From: Cytophagales bacterium UBA2561
Lineage (GTDB): Bacteria; Bacteroidota; Bacteroidia; Cytophagales; Thermoflexibacteraceae
DNA length: 64,000 bases
Assembly: GCA_002340355.1 (NCBI GenBank)
Contig: DDLX01000013.1
Span: 124,001-188,000, forward strand
Direction of reading: 5' to 3'
Shown: positions 31,641 to 41,414 of the stretch, piece by piece
Layout: the number at the start of each line of letters is the position of its first letter
Numbering within the stretch: the first letter of the stretch is position 1
Program-made: the position numbers and the translations under genes
Notes under the pieces: model-generated
Told to the model about the DNA's origin: nothing
Database searches by the model: none
Seen by the model: only the letters and a program-made list of their open reading frames with translations

Positions 31641-34600
31641 TTAATTTAGTTTAAATTGTCCGACTCCATCTTTCAATTCCTCTGCAAGTGAAGCCAAACT
31701 TTTTCCAGTTTCAGCAACTTGCGATACCGCTTCATCCAGTTTTTTAGCTGAAACAGTTACGTTTTGAGTACCTGTTGCTGTTTCTTCCGAAACGACAACG
31801 ATCTGACTAATATTCTCGGCAATCGACTGAATTGCAGACTTTTGGTCATCAGAGGCGGAAAGTACATCTTTTGAAAGATTCAAGGTCTCTTCGCTCGAAC
31901 TCAAAATTGTTTCAAATACTTTTTGTGCTTCTTGGGTTGCTGAATTTCCGTTATATACTGAAAATTCCATTTTATCAATCGCTTTCCCTGCACTCGAAAC
32001 GTCCTTCTGCACATCCTTGATTACTTTTTCGATTTCAATCGTAGCAGATTTAGAACGTTCGGCAAGCTTTCGGATTTCCTCAGCAACAACCTGAAAACCT
32101 CGACCTGCATCTCCAGCTCTTGCTGCCTCAATCGCTGCATTTAATGCCAGTAAGTTGGTTTGGTTAGCAATTTCGTTAATTACATTCAATGTACGAGAAA
32201 TTTCTTCGGAACGTTGTGCCAAGACGTTAATCGAACCAGAAGTAGAGTCAGCAGAATTTTCAATTTCAGACATATTCTTGACTAATTTCTCAATAATTGA
32301 CATCCCATCCCGACAACTATCCATCCCAGCCTCAGCCGAACGGTTAATGATTTCAGACTTCGTACCCATCGCATCAGATGCCAATAAAATACCATCTACT
32401 AGTTTGGATGATTCATCTGTACGTCTTACTTGATCACTCATACCTGCTGAAATTTGTTGAATTTCCGTAACCACTGTTAGGGTATTTTTCTCCATTTGCT
32501 TAAACTGCTGGAGCAATTGTTCTGCTGAGCTATCAAGTGTAAATGTTCCTTCTTCAATATTTCGAAGCAATCCGTTAATATTATTGAGGGCTTGGTTCAA
32601 GGCTTGTGCCATCTTCTGAATATCCCCTTTTGCTTTGGCTTCTTCAAATCGGTTGGTCAAATCTCCTTTTGCCAGTTCACTAACTAATTCATTGACTTGA
32701 CTAACAGGATTTGAGACGGAATCAAGGAGTTCGTTGAGTAAGTCATTCAATCGTTTCCATGCTCCTGTAGCGTCTGTTACTTGAACTCGTTCTTCTAATC
32801 TACCTTCTTGCCCAGCCAACATAGCTACCCGTGTCAATTCATTGATGATATTTCGAAGACGGTCTCGTAAGGAGAGATTACTTTGAATCATCTGAGCAAT
32901 ATCTCCTGTTGGCTTAATTTTATGTAACTCAATATCTACATCTAGATTTCCTTGTGCTAGATGATCTAAGAAGTTACTAGCTTCAGTTAGTGAAACCTTG
33001 AAGTCGGTAATATTCTGAGCGTATTTTACAATCTTAAAAATATTACCATCATAATCTCGAATAGGGTTATAAGTAGCACTAAACCACACTTCATCTCCAT
33101 CTTTTCGGATACGTTGAACATCTCCTTGGAATACTTCTCCTTGTCCGAGTTGCGTCCATAAGGCTCGATATTCGCTTGAGTTTGCATACTCAGGTGTACA
33201 GAGTGTTCGATGATGTTTTGTCTTCAATTCTTCAAGTGTATAACCCATTGATTCTAAGAAAGTTGGGTTTGCCCAAGTTACTGTTCCATCCAAATCAAAC
33301 TCTACAGAACCAAATGATTTGTTAATAGCAGCGAGTTTACCACGGTTCTCACTATTGGCAGTACGTCTTGGTGTTACATCCTGAACATAAGAAACGACCT
33401 TATATAAGTCTCCCTCATGATTCCGAATAGGGTTATATGTGCCTTCTAACCAAAGTTCTACTCCATTTTTACCAATCCGTTTATAGGTTTCTGTATCATA
33501 TTCTCCACGATTGAGCTTATTCCAAAATTGTTGATAATCAGGGTGTGCTACATGATCAGCTCGACAAAGTACACTATGGTGTTTACCTTGAATTTCATGT
33601 AAGGAATAATTGACAAATTTGAGGTACAGATCATTTGCCATTAAAATTGTCCCATTCATATCGAATTCTACGATACCATAAGAGCGGTCAATAGCTTCCT
33701 GTTTTCCTGCGTTTTCAAGGTTTTCAACTCGTTGAGATGTAATATCGTGAGTATATTGTACTATCTTAAATATTTTACCATCATAGTTTCGAATTGGATT
33801 GTATGTGCCTTGCAACCAAAGGGTATTTCCTCGTTTATCAAGGCGTTGATAACTATCTTGTAAGGCTTCTCCTTTTTGAATCTTATGCCAAAATTCACGG
33901 TATTCTTCACTATCAGCGTAGGTATGTAAGCACAAATCCGTATGATTTAAACGAATCACTTCTTTGAGGCGATAACCTGTAATTTCAAGAAATAGATCAT
34001 TTGCTGTTAGGATATTTCCTTTCAAATCATATTCTACAACAGCATACGATTTGTCAATAGCTTCCTGTTTACCTCGATTCTCAATTGCAGAATTTCGAGA
34101 CTCAGTCATATCCAAGGCATATTTTACTACCTTATGCAAATTTCCATCATAGTCTCGCACAGGATTATAAGTTGCTTGCAACCAGACTTCTGAGCCATCT
34201 TTTGTAATTCGTTTATATACTTTTTTCTGGAACTCGCCCTGATTTAATTTTTGCCAGAATTCTCTATCATCCAAGGAATCTACTTCTTCTGGAGATAAAA
34301 GTATAGAGTGATGTTTTCCAACTACTTCCTTGAGCTTATACCCCAACATATCTAAAAACAGTTCATTTGCTGTCAGGATATTACCCCGCATATCAAATTC
34401 GATAGCTCCATAAGAACGGTCAAGAGCTTCTTGTTTACCACGATTATCTAACTCTTGTGTTCGGCGGTTGGTAATATCAATGGCATATTTTACCACCTTA
34501 TGGATATTACCATCATAATCCCGAATTGGGTTGTAGGTGGCTTGTAACCAAACCTCTTTTCCATCTAACCCAACTTGTTTATAAATTCCTTGTTGGAACT

Positions 34601-37307
34601 CACCTTGTTTCAGTTTACGCCAGAATAATTTGTACTCTGAACTTTTAGCAAACTCTTGAGTACATAAGGTACTGTGGTGTTTATGCTTCAGATTTTCTAA
34701 GTCATAATCTAAAATTCCTAAAAATAGCTCATTTGCATTTAAGATATTGCCATCCATATCAAACTCAGCTACTGCAAAAGATTTATCAATGGCGGCTTGT
34801 TTACCTCGGTTTTCACTATTGGCAACCCTACGGTCAGTTACATCTTTACCATAAAAAACAATCTTAACAGGTTGGTTTTCTAAGTCTAAAATAGGATTAT
34901 AACTACCTTCATACCAGACAATTGAACCATCTTTTTTGATACGGCGATATACTTCAGTGTCATATTCTCCATTTCGTAATTTTTTCCAAAGGTCTTGGTA
35001 GGCTTTACTATTGATTTCTTCAGGAGTACAAAGTATACGATGGTTCTTACCTTTGACTTCATTAATAGTATAACCGAATCGTTCTAAGAAAGTATTATCT
35101 GCTTCTAGAATGGTGCCATCCATACCATACTCAATTACGTCATTAGAACGTCCTACAGCTTCAATTTGCTCTTGGAATTCTAAGTCTTGTAGTTTCTGCT
35201 CAGTAATATCATTTGCCAAATAAAGGATTTTAACGATATTATTTTTATCATCTCGAACAGGTGTGTAAGTCATTAAAAACCAACGGTCTTTTCCTGTTTT
35301 GGTTTGTCTTCGAACTTCCCCACCGAATAACTTCCCTGCTTGGAGGTTACGCCATGTATCACGGAACATCATTAAGTCAGGAGTAGGGATAAACATTTCT
35401 ACATGTTTATCTTTTACTTCCTCTAACTTATACTCCATGGTATTCAAGAAATTCTCATTGGCATGTAATAAAATACCATCAATAGTATATTCGGATTTAA
35501 TTAATGTCGCATCTACAGCATTTAATAACCCACTCATTTCGACTTCTTTCTCAGCAAGTATTTGCTGGTTTTTCTCGATGATTTGTAGGTTACTTTGGAG
35601 ACGACTTTCTTTCTCTTTAGCTTCATCTAGGAGACGATTAATTTCTGAAATTTGCTCTTTCTCCTCAGTAATATCTCTAAGAATAGCAATTAATCCTAAG
35701 TCATGTCCTTTGGCATCTCGCCACTGTGAAATTCGTAAGTTTACAGGAAAACGTCTCCCATTTTTGGCGATACATGTCCACTCTTTCTCATAGACCTCAC
35801 CGCGCATTGGAATGAATCGAAAAACATCAAATCCAGGTGCTAGGTTCGCATCATATTCTTTGTTGAGTCGTATTGCTTCTTGAGCAATTTCTCCTGCATC
35901 ATGAAAATGTCCTGGTGTGATTTTTAGAGCTTCTTCTTGTGTGTACCCTAATGTCTTAGCCGCAACGTCATTCCAATATTTGATATTTCCAACAGTATCA
36001 GTAGCAATAAACATTTGTCCTGTTGAAGCAATCAAACTTTCAGTAAAAATTTGAGCATCCTCAACTTCTTCTAATTGCTTCGTAATTTGGGCTTCCTGTT
36101 CTTTCCTTTGAGTTATGTCAAAACGAACCCCAATGTATTTGTATGGTTTACCTGAATTATCTAAAACAGGAGCAATTGTAGCATCTACCCAATAGTATCC
36201 ATCTTTCTTATCTCGATTTTTATATTCTCCTTGATAGATTTTGCCTTGTTGGATATTATTCCACATCTCTTTGAAAACTTCAGGAGGAGTATCAGGATGT
36301 CGAATAATATTGTGCGGTTTACCAATTAATTCTTCCTCTGTATATTTGGATACTTCACATAATTTTTTGTTAGCATATGTAATATTTCCGTATAGATCTG
36401 CTTCTGACATTAAAGCAGCTTCATCCAAAACTGTAAGTCGAGCTTGAAGTTCATTTTGAAGAAGTTGCTGTTCCTGTTCTTTTCGGGTACGTTCGGTAAT
36501 ATTGATATTAACTCCTGTCATACGAGTTGGAGTATCTACATTATCAGTAATAACACGAGCTAAAGCCCGAATATAACGTATTTCACCATTTGGTGTAACT
36601 ACCCGAAAATCATGATTAAATAGAGACTTATCTTCAACCGCTTTTAGCACTTGTTGTGTCATTTCTTCACGGTCGTCTTCATGTACATTTTTTTGCCAGA
36701 ATTCAAAACTAGGAGTACTATCTTCTGAAACACCATACATTTTGTACATTTGCTTGTTCCAGATTAACTCTCCTGTCTGAATATTCCATTCCCAAACACC
36801 AATTTCTGCTGACTCAGTAGCTAGTTCTAATCGTTGACTCAAATTTTCGAGTGCTTCGGCTTGTTGCTTCTGAGCTGTAATATTAAACCGAATGGCAACA
36901 TATTTAACAATATTTCCCTCATTATCAAATACGGGTGAAATAGTTGAGTCAGCCCAATAATGTCCACCATCCTTCTTCTTATTTTTGACTTGCCCTTTAA
37001 AGGATTTTCCTGCTTGGATAGTATCCCACATTGCCTTGAAAACCGACTTAGACATATCAGGATGTCGCATAATATTATGCGGTTTTCCGATAAGTTCTTC
37101 ACGGGTGTAGCCTGATACTTTACAGAATGTATCATTGACATAAATAATTGTGCCATGTAAATCGGTTTCTGAGATGGAAGCCACCTCATCCAGCACTTTG
37201 GCACGTGTCACAAAATCGCGTTGTACTTCGGCGGTGGGGGGATTTTGAGACTTATCATCGGCTTGTGGAAAAAGCCTATCTTTCTTGAGATTATCACCGA
37301 GAGCCAT
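31641..37307 (-). CDS. Soluble eleven-PAS methyl-accepting chemotaxis-type protein
   Basis: A 1888-residue cytoplasmic receptor with no membrane helix. It holds eleven PAS domains in a row (about residues 30-1436). The first three include Aer-like FNITAQ/PHNIMRHPDM motifs typical of redox or oxygen sensors. Domains 7-11 are five near-copies of a 121-residue unit, each with a Y-N-P-[IV]-R-[DN]-[YH] segment. Two HAMP-like helical units follow (about 1445-1570), then the methyl-accepting signalling domain with NEIANQTNLLALNAAIEAARAG. It should signal to CheA/CheW. No membrane targeting or CheR-docking tail is seen. It ends at a terminator at 31588. Unusually long for an MCP. Confidence 0.92.
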   Translation of the reverse strand: MALGDNLKKDRLFPQADDKSQNPPTAEVQRDFVTRAKVLDEVASISETDLHGTIIYVNDTFCKVSGYTREELIGKPHNIMRHPDMSKSVFKAMWDTIQAGKSFKGQVKNKKKDGGHYWADSTISPVFDNEGNIVKYVAIRFNITAQKQQAEALENLSQRLELATESAEIGVWEWNIQTGELIWNKQMYKMYGVSEDSTPSFEFWQKNVHEDDREEMTQQVLKAVEDKSLFNHDFRVVTPNGEIRYIRALARVITDNVDTPTRMTGVNINITERTRKEQEQQLLQNELQARLTVLDEAALMSEADLYGNITYANKKLCEVSKYTEEELIGKPHNIIRHPDTPPEVFKEMWNNIQQGKIYQGEYKNRDKKDGYYWVDATIAPVLDNSGKPYKYIGVRFDITQRKEQEAQITKQLEEVEDAQIFTESLIASTGQMFIATDTVGNIKYWNDVAAKTLGYTQEEALKITPGHFHDAGEIAQEAIRLNKEYDANLAPGFDVFRFIPMRGEVYEKEWTCIAKNGRRFPVNLRISQWRDAKGHDLGLIAILRDITEEKEQISEINRLLDEAKEKESRLQSNLQIIEKNQQILAEKEVEMSGLLNAVDATLIKSEYTIDGILLHANENFLNTMEYKLEEVKDKHVEMFIPTPDLMMFRDTWRNLQAGKLFGGEVRRQTKTGKDRWFLMTYTPVRDDKNNIVKILYLANDITEQKLQDLEFQEQIEAVGRSNDVIEYGMDGTILEADNTFLERFGYTINEVKGKNHRILCTPEEINSKAYQDLWKKLRNGEYDTEVYRRIKKDGSIVWYEGSYNPILDLENQPVKIVFYGKDVTDRRVANSENRGKQAAIDKSFAVAEFDMDGNILNANELFLGILDYDLENLKHKHHSTLCTQEFAKSSEYKLFWRKLKQGEFQQGIYKQVGLDGKEVWLQATYNPIRDYDGNIHKVVKYAIDITNRRTQELDNRGKQEALDRSYGAIEFDMRGNILTANELFLDMLGYKLKEVVGKHHSILLSPEEVDSLDDREFWQKLNQGEFQKKVYKRITKDGSEVWLQATYNPVRDYDGNLHKVVKYALDMTESRNSAIENRGKQEAIDKSYAVVEYDLKGNILTANDLFLEITGYRLKEVIRLNHTDLCLHTYADSEEYREFWHKIQKGEALQDSYQRLDKRGNTLWLQGTYNPIRNYDGKIFKIVQYTHDITSQRVENLENAGKQEAIDRSYGIVEFDMNGTILMANDLYLKFVNYSLHEIQGKHHSVLCRADHVAHPDYQQFWNKLNRGEYDTETYKRIGKNGVELWLEGTYNPIRNHEGDLYKVVSYVQDVTPRRTANSENRGKLAAINKSFGSVEFDLDGTVTWANPTFLESMGYTLEELKTKHHRTLCTPEYANSSEYRALWTQLGQGEVFQGDVQRIRKDGDEVWFSATYNPIRDYDGNIFKIVKYAQNITDFKVSLTEASNFLDHLAQGNLDVDIELHKIKPTGDIAQMIQSNLSLRDRLRNIINELTRVAMLAGQEGRLEERVQVTDATGAWKRLNDLLNELLDSVSNPVSQVNELVSELAKGDLTNRFEEAKAKGDIQKMAQALNQALNNINGLLRNIEEGTFTLDSSAEQLLQQFKQMEKNTLTVVTEIQQISAGMSDQVRRTDESSKLVDGILLASDAMGTKSEIINRSAEAGMDSCRDGMSIIEKLVKNMSEIENSADSTSGSINVLAQRSEEISRTLNVINEIANQTNLLALNAAIEAARAGDAGRGFQVVAEEIRKLAERSKSATIEIEKVIKDVQKDVSSAGKAIDKMEFSVYNGNSATQEAQKVFETILSSSEETLNLSKDVLSASDDQKSAIQSIAENISQIVVVSEETATGTQNVTVSAKKLDEAVSQVAETGKSLASLAEELKDGVGQFKLN

Positions 37308-37689
37308 AAATTGCTTTGGGTTTTACTAAATACTGACGAAATCTGTACTAGTCTTGGACTAATTCAATATATCTATAAATAATGTAGTATTAAAAAGTCA
37401 TTCCGAATACTCCAATTGAATCAGCGTTTCAAAGTACGGGTTTTTATTGGGAATTCAAAACTTGTCCGTCAAAAATTTTGCCGATGTATTCAATTGTTCT
37501 TAAAGATTCTTTAAAAATATCTGAAAAATTGTTTTGGAAAGAATTAGTAGCTATTTCAATTCAAAACTTTTCAACGAGTTGGATTAAAATGGAGTATATG
37601 ATAATTTTAGTCATTACCATACAAATGTTACAGATTCTGAATTAGAAATTATGACCTAAACTTTTCGTAAGGAAGACATTATGAATAAA
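37308..37689. other. Intergenic region upstream of the receptor gene
   Basis: AT-rich DNA between two minus-strand genes. It should hold the promoter of the multi-PAS gene, but I found no exact TAnnTTTG on the minus strand. No ORF, RNA gene or other repeat was seen. Confidence 0.4.
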
Positions 37690-37724
37690 AAAACTTTACA
37701 AAATATTAAATCTTGTAAAGTTTT
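37686..37724 (-). terminator. Terminator of the antiporter gene
   Basis: AAAACTTTACAA (37690-37701) pairs with TTGTAAAGTTTT (37713-37724). The A-run at 37686-37693 gives the U-run for the minus strand. Confidence 0.75.
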
Positions 37725-37750
37725 CTGATTAAAAATTAGTCGTAGTATTA

Positions 37751-39292
37751 TTAGGCAAAGGCAAAGAAAAGTAACCAAATCAGGATTAATACAGGGAACA
37801 AAAATGGAATGGAAAAACGTAATAAGTATCCGAAAAAAGACGGCATTTGTAAGCCACGTTGCTCTGCAATTGATTTAACCATAAAGTTGGGACCATTTCC
37901 GATATAAGTCATTGCACCAAAAAATACTGCCGATACTGAAATAGCCATTAACTGAATAACAGAGTTGTGAAATACACCACCCTGTGCAAATTGAACAACT
38001 TGGTCTACACTTCCAATACTTCCTTTCTGGGCAGCCAAGGCAGCAGTCAAAAAGTTTAGGTAGGTAGGCGCATTATCCAACATGGCAGATAAAAGTCCTG
38101 TTCCCCAATACAACGTATTGTGATTAATGAGTTTTACTCCTGTTTCAGAAGCTGCAAAGTTTGCAACTAATTCTAAGGCGGGCATCATGGTGCCGAAAAT
38201 ACCAATGAAGATAAAGGCAACTTCTCGGATGGGTTCAAAGTTAAACTCATTTTCTTGTAAGGCTTCTTTGGAGGCAAATCGAAATGATAAAAATGCCACT
38301 AAAAACATAATGATTTCTCGAATGTAAGAGAATTTTTGTCCTTCATATAAAATTCCTGGTACCCAGTCTAATACATTTGGATCAAGGAAAACTGAAGCAA
38401 TTACTAGAGCCAACCAAAGAAAATTTCCTTTTCCTTTTAGCTCAATTTTATTGCTGTAATGCTCTTGTGAAGTTTCACTATTTTCCCCTTTTTTATTGCG
38501 ATTGTCAAATATATAAAATATGCCTCCTAAACATACTAAAGCTACAACCCAAGGAAGCAAGCTATTGCTCACAGTCCATGTAAAAGGAACACCCTTCAAA
38601 AATCCTAAAAATAAAGGTGGATCGCCAATAGGAGTTAATGCCCCTCCAACATTACTTACAATAAAGATGAAAAAGATAACATGATAAGCTTGTAAACGTT
38701 CTTTATTCAATCGCATATATGGACGAATCAATAACATCGAAGCCCCTGTTGTTCCGATAAGATTGGAAATTACGGCACCAATCAATAAAATCATAATATT
38801 GACAAATGGTTTACCTTCTTTGTCAATTTTAATCAAAATACCTCCTGAAGCAATATAAAGTGAAGAAATGAGTGCAATAAATTGAACATATTCTGCTAAG
38901 GCATGAATGGGAGAGTGAACATTATGTAACCCAAAAATGTAATAAAGTACTACAACTGTAGAGAGTCCTACAGCAATTCGAGGATAATTATGATGCCAAA
39001 AATGTTCATAGAAAAGAGGACCTGTAGCAATCATAATTAGGAGCATAGCAAAGGGAATTACCGACCAAACTGGGGCAGCATGACCATGGTGTTCATCAGC
39101 CTTATTATCTTCATGATTTATTACTGTCTCAGTGCTATGTTCAGTAGGATGTGAGTCATGGGGTTGCTTTTCTGCTTGTAAGGAAGTAGGAGACAAGCAT
39201 CCTAATAAACAACAAAAGAAGAGTAGAAAAAAGGTTTTCAAAAAAGGATGCCTACTCCAAGGAGTAGTAGTTGTTAAGGGAATTGTTTTCAT
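37751..39292 (-). CDS. Sodium:proton antiporter, NhaD/CitMHS-like
   Basis: A 513-residue polytopic membrane protein of the ion-transporter superfamily (NhaD / citrate-transporter-like). After a cleavable or lipobox-like N-terminus (FFCCLLGC) there is a hydrophilic His-rich segment (HDSHPTEH, DEHHGHA), then 11-12 helices. Family marks are LIGAVISNLIGTTGASMLLIRP, GGALTPIGDPPLFLGFLKG and LSAMLDNAPTYLNF. It would exchange Na+ (or Li+) for H+ and help pH and salt balance. The His-rich leader might bind metal; that is a guess. It has its own terminator. Confidence 0.88.
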   Translation of the reverse strand: MKTIPLTTTTPWSRHPFLKTFFLLFFCCLLGCLSPTSLQAEKQPHDSHPTEHSTETVINHEDNKADEHHGHAAPVWSVIPFAMLLIMIATGPLFYEHFWHHNYPRIAVGLSTVVVLYYIFGLHNVHSPIHALAEYVQFIALISSLYIASGGILIKIDKEGKPFVNIMILLIGAVISNLIGTTGASMLLIRPYMRLNKERLQAYHVIFFIFIVSNVGGALTPIGDPPLFLGFLKGVPFTWTVSNSLLPWVVALVCLGGIFYIFDNRNKKGENSETSQEHYSNKIELKGKGNFLWLALVIASVFLDPNVLDWVPGILYEGQKFSYIREIIMFLVAFLSFRFASKEALQENEFNFEPIREVAFIFIGIFGTMMPALELVANFAASETGVKLINHNTLYWGTGLLSAMLDNAPTYLNFLTAALAAQKGSIGSVDQVVQFAQGGVFHNSVIQLMAISVSAVFFGAMTYIGNGPNFMVKSIAEQRGLQMPSFFGYLLRFSIPFLFPVLILIWLLFFAFA

Positions 39293-39491
39293 GGGGATTA
39301 GGGTACTTCGTGAATCTATTTAATAAAAATACATTTAAAATGACTAGGTAGATAATGCACACCCAAAAATTTAGGATTGAGCAGTAAATTTATTCAACAA
39401 CTCGAAAGTTTGTCCGAAATTTAACATAAAAAAACCCTTTATAGAACAGGGTAATGATAAATATTGTACCTTACTGTCTTAGCTTGGTCAT

Positions 39492-39528
39492 AAAAAAACG
39501 CATCACTTTGAAGGATGATGCGTTTTTT
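39492..39528 (-). terminator. Strong terminator of the lipoprotein gene
   Basis: AAAAAACGCATCA pairs with TGATGCGTTTTTT around a 10-base loop. The A and T runs on the two sides allow function in both directions. A weaker ACCCT...AGGGT hairpin lies at 39428-39453. Confidence 0.85.
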
Positions 39529-39551
39529 GCGCTTTAATGTAGGATAAATTA

Positions 39552-39962
39552 TCACTTCGTGAACTCTAATATATAAGTTGGTTCATCTTTTTCGCTTGTA
39601 TCTGTAAAGGTCAATGTGAGGACATTTTCTATTAAAGAAATACTGTACGTGCTTCCTGATAGTGTCAGTTGAGTAGCACTAGTATTGGTTGACCAAGTAC
39701 CATTTCCACCAATCAAGTTGAGTGCAGATCCTGAGACCTGTGCTGTATAACTGCCGTTTGCATCTCCTGATTTGGTAAATGAGATTGATACTCCTGAGAA
39801 TTGACTCAGCACATCCGTACCATTTAAGTTAGCTTTAGTAATTGTCCATGTTCCCACAAAACGATCAGCAACGACAGGATCTGGATCGTCGTCTCCTCCT
39901 CCGCAACTCACAAGTATAATACTCAAGAATAAAGCGGGCAAAATCATGTGAATTAATTTCAT
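39552..39962 (-). CDS. Lipocalin-like lipoprotein
   Basis: A 136-residue lipoprotein. The signal peptide MKLIHMILPALFLSIILVSC has a lipobox ending at Cys20, followed by GGGDDDPDP, a linker common in Bacteroidota surface lipoproteins. The mature domain (DRFVGTWTITKANLNGTDV... ending EPTYILEF) has the G-x-W start of lipocalin-like (DUF) beta-barrels. Probably outer-membrane anchored; ligand unknown. The frame is open to 40109 but that extension lies before the signal peptide. A strong terminator follows. Confidence 0.82.
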   Translation of the reverse strand: MKLIHMILPALFLSIILVSCGGGDDDPDPVVADRFVGTWTITKANLNGTDVLSQFSGVSISFTKSGDANGSYTAQVSGSALNLIGGNGTWSTNTSATQLTLSGSTYSISLIENVLTLTFTDTSEKDEPTYILEFTK

Positions 39963-40167
39963 AATATAATTTGGTAGTTTTACAAAAAATCGAACTAAAG
40001 GTAGTATGTAGGGTATCAACTCACGGCATAAAGATATAAAATATTTTAGAATCTTTATTGACTTTCTCCAAAAATTGATGTAAAATATTAAATCTATTTT
40101 ATTCAACAAAAAATATCTAATAAAACTTTGCTGAATAATAGCTTAATACATTAATATAAAAATAAAT

Positions 40168-41262
40168 TTAGAAATAAGCCTCTACTTCTTGGATGGTTCG
40201 ATTTATATTAAATTGTTTTTCAACTCGTTGTCTCCCACTTTTTCCTATTTTTTGAGATAACTTAGGGTTTTTTACCAGTTGTAGTATATGATTGCTAATC
40301 GTCTCCATATCTTTTTGAGGAGCTAGAAAACCAGTCCGTTTTTCTTCGTTTTGTGTTTCGATAATTTCAGGATTACTGGTCAAGTTAAAGGCTATGACAG
40401 GCTTTTGACATGCCATTGCTTCAACTAAGACGTAGCCAAATCCTTCCCAATAAGAGGTTAAAACAAAAATATCGATATTTTGCATTAAATTTTTAATATT
40501 TTTAACAAAGCCTAAAAAAACGATCTTATCGGCTACTTTTTCTTGGATTGCCATTTCTTTGAGTTCCTGCTCTAATTTGCCTTTGCCTGCAATCAAAATT
40601 TTGAACTGAAGTCCTTTTTTCGTCAGAATTTTTGCCAATTCAATCAGGTGCTTTTGCCCTTTCTGTTCCACCAAACGTCCTGCATTTCCAATAATAACTT
40701 CTTGATTTTTAGACTGATATATTTTTTTAGTTAATCTTTTATCATATTCCTCTAAATCAATTCCATTATAAATTACTTTAACTTTTTCAGGAGCAATAAA
40801 ATCTTGATTATTTGCAAAAATAGTGCGCTGTGTTTCTTCTGAATTACAAATAATATCCGTAATAATTTGTCGAAATAAAATCCGATTGAGCCAGCGATTT
40901 TTGATAGGTTTAGCTAATCCTCTCCGATAAATGATACGCCGAACTCCTGCTTTTTGTGAAGCAATTCCTGCAATTTTTACATCAGCCGAAAGGTTCATTA
41001 GGATGGTATCTACCTTTTCTTCCTGTAAAATTTTAGCAATTTTCCCAACTTTTATAGGATTTAGAAAGCTGAAGTTTGAGATTTGAATTGGATAAATGGT
41101 TAATTTGGTTGTTTTAAGTCGTTTATAAAGCTCACTATTAGGATGTGTAAATACAATAATTCGATAGATGTTCTTTTTTGCCAAACGGGTAGCTACATCA
41201 AAGTGCCATTTTTCGCCTCCACCCCATGCTTTCGTACTGTTAAAAAAACAAATGGTTTTCAA
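40168..41262 (-). CDS. Group 1 (GT4) glycosyltransferase
   Basis: A 364-residue retaining glycosyltransferase of the GT-B fold, probably working on lipopolysaccharide or capsule at the inner face of the membrane. The N-terminal half starts TICFFNSTKAWGGGEKWHF. The C-terminal donor-binding half has VIGNAGRLVEQKGQKHLIEL, FVLTSYWEGFGYVLVEAMACQKPVIA (the EX7E motif) and GFLAPQKD. Sugar and acceptor cannot be told. It is divergent from lpxB, which supports an envelope role. Confidence 0.9.
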   Translation of the reverse strand: MKTICFFNSTKAWGGGEKWHFDVATRLAKKNIYRIIVFTHPNSELYKRLKTTKLTIYPIQISNFSFLNPIKVGKIAKILQEEKVDTILMNLSADVKIAGIASQKAGVRRIIYRRGLAKPIKNRWLNRILFRQIITDIICNSEETQRTIFANNQDFIAPEKVKVIYNGIDLEEYDKRLTKKIYQSKNQEVIIGNAGRLVEQKGQKHLIELAKILTKKGLQFKILIAGKGKLEQELKEMAIQEKVADKIVFLGFVKNIKNLMQNIDIFVLTSYWEGFGYVLVEAMACQKPVIAFNLTSNPEIIETQNEEKRTGFLAPQKDMETISNHILQLVKNPKLSQKIGKSGRQRVEKQFNINRTIQEVEAYF

Positions 41263-41383
41263 AAGGAATTTTTTTAATCGTTATCAATCGTAAAATGAAA
41301 AACAACAAGTAAGTAATATTAAGTATTTAATTTTTTTATTTTTATGATGATTAAGAAAAATAGAAAGAAAATCAAATATAGAC

Positions 41384-41391
41384 TAAATTTG
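41384..41391 (+). promoter_or_regulatory. Candidate -7 element for lpxB
   Basis: TAAATTTG is an exact TAnnTTTG, 24 bases before the ATG at 41415. A matching TTTG at -33 is not evident. Confidence 0.4.
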
Positions 41392-41414
41392 CCTAAAAAT
41401 GACTCTCCAAAAAT

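Noticed and set aside
31641..37307. Tandem repeats in the receptor as a CRISPR array or DNA repeat element
   Set aside because: They are repeated PAS coding units of about 363 bp, translated in one frame, not short spaced repeats.
39423..39455. Terminator at 39428-39453 (ACCCT...AGGGT)
   Set aside because: Stem of about 5 bases and no T-run. The strong hairpin at 39492 explains termination better.
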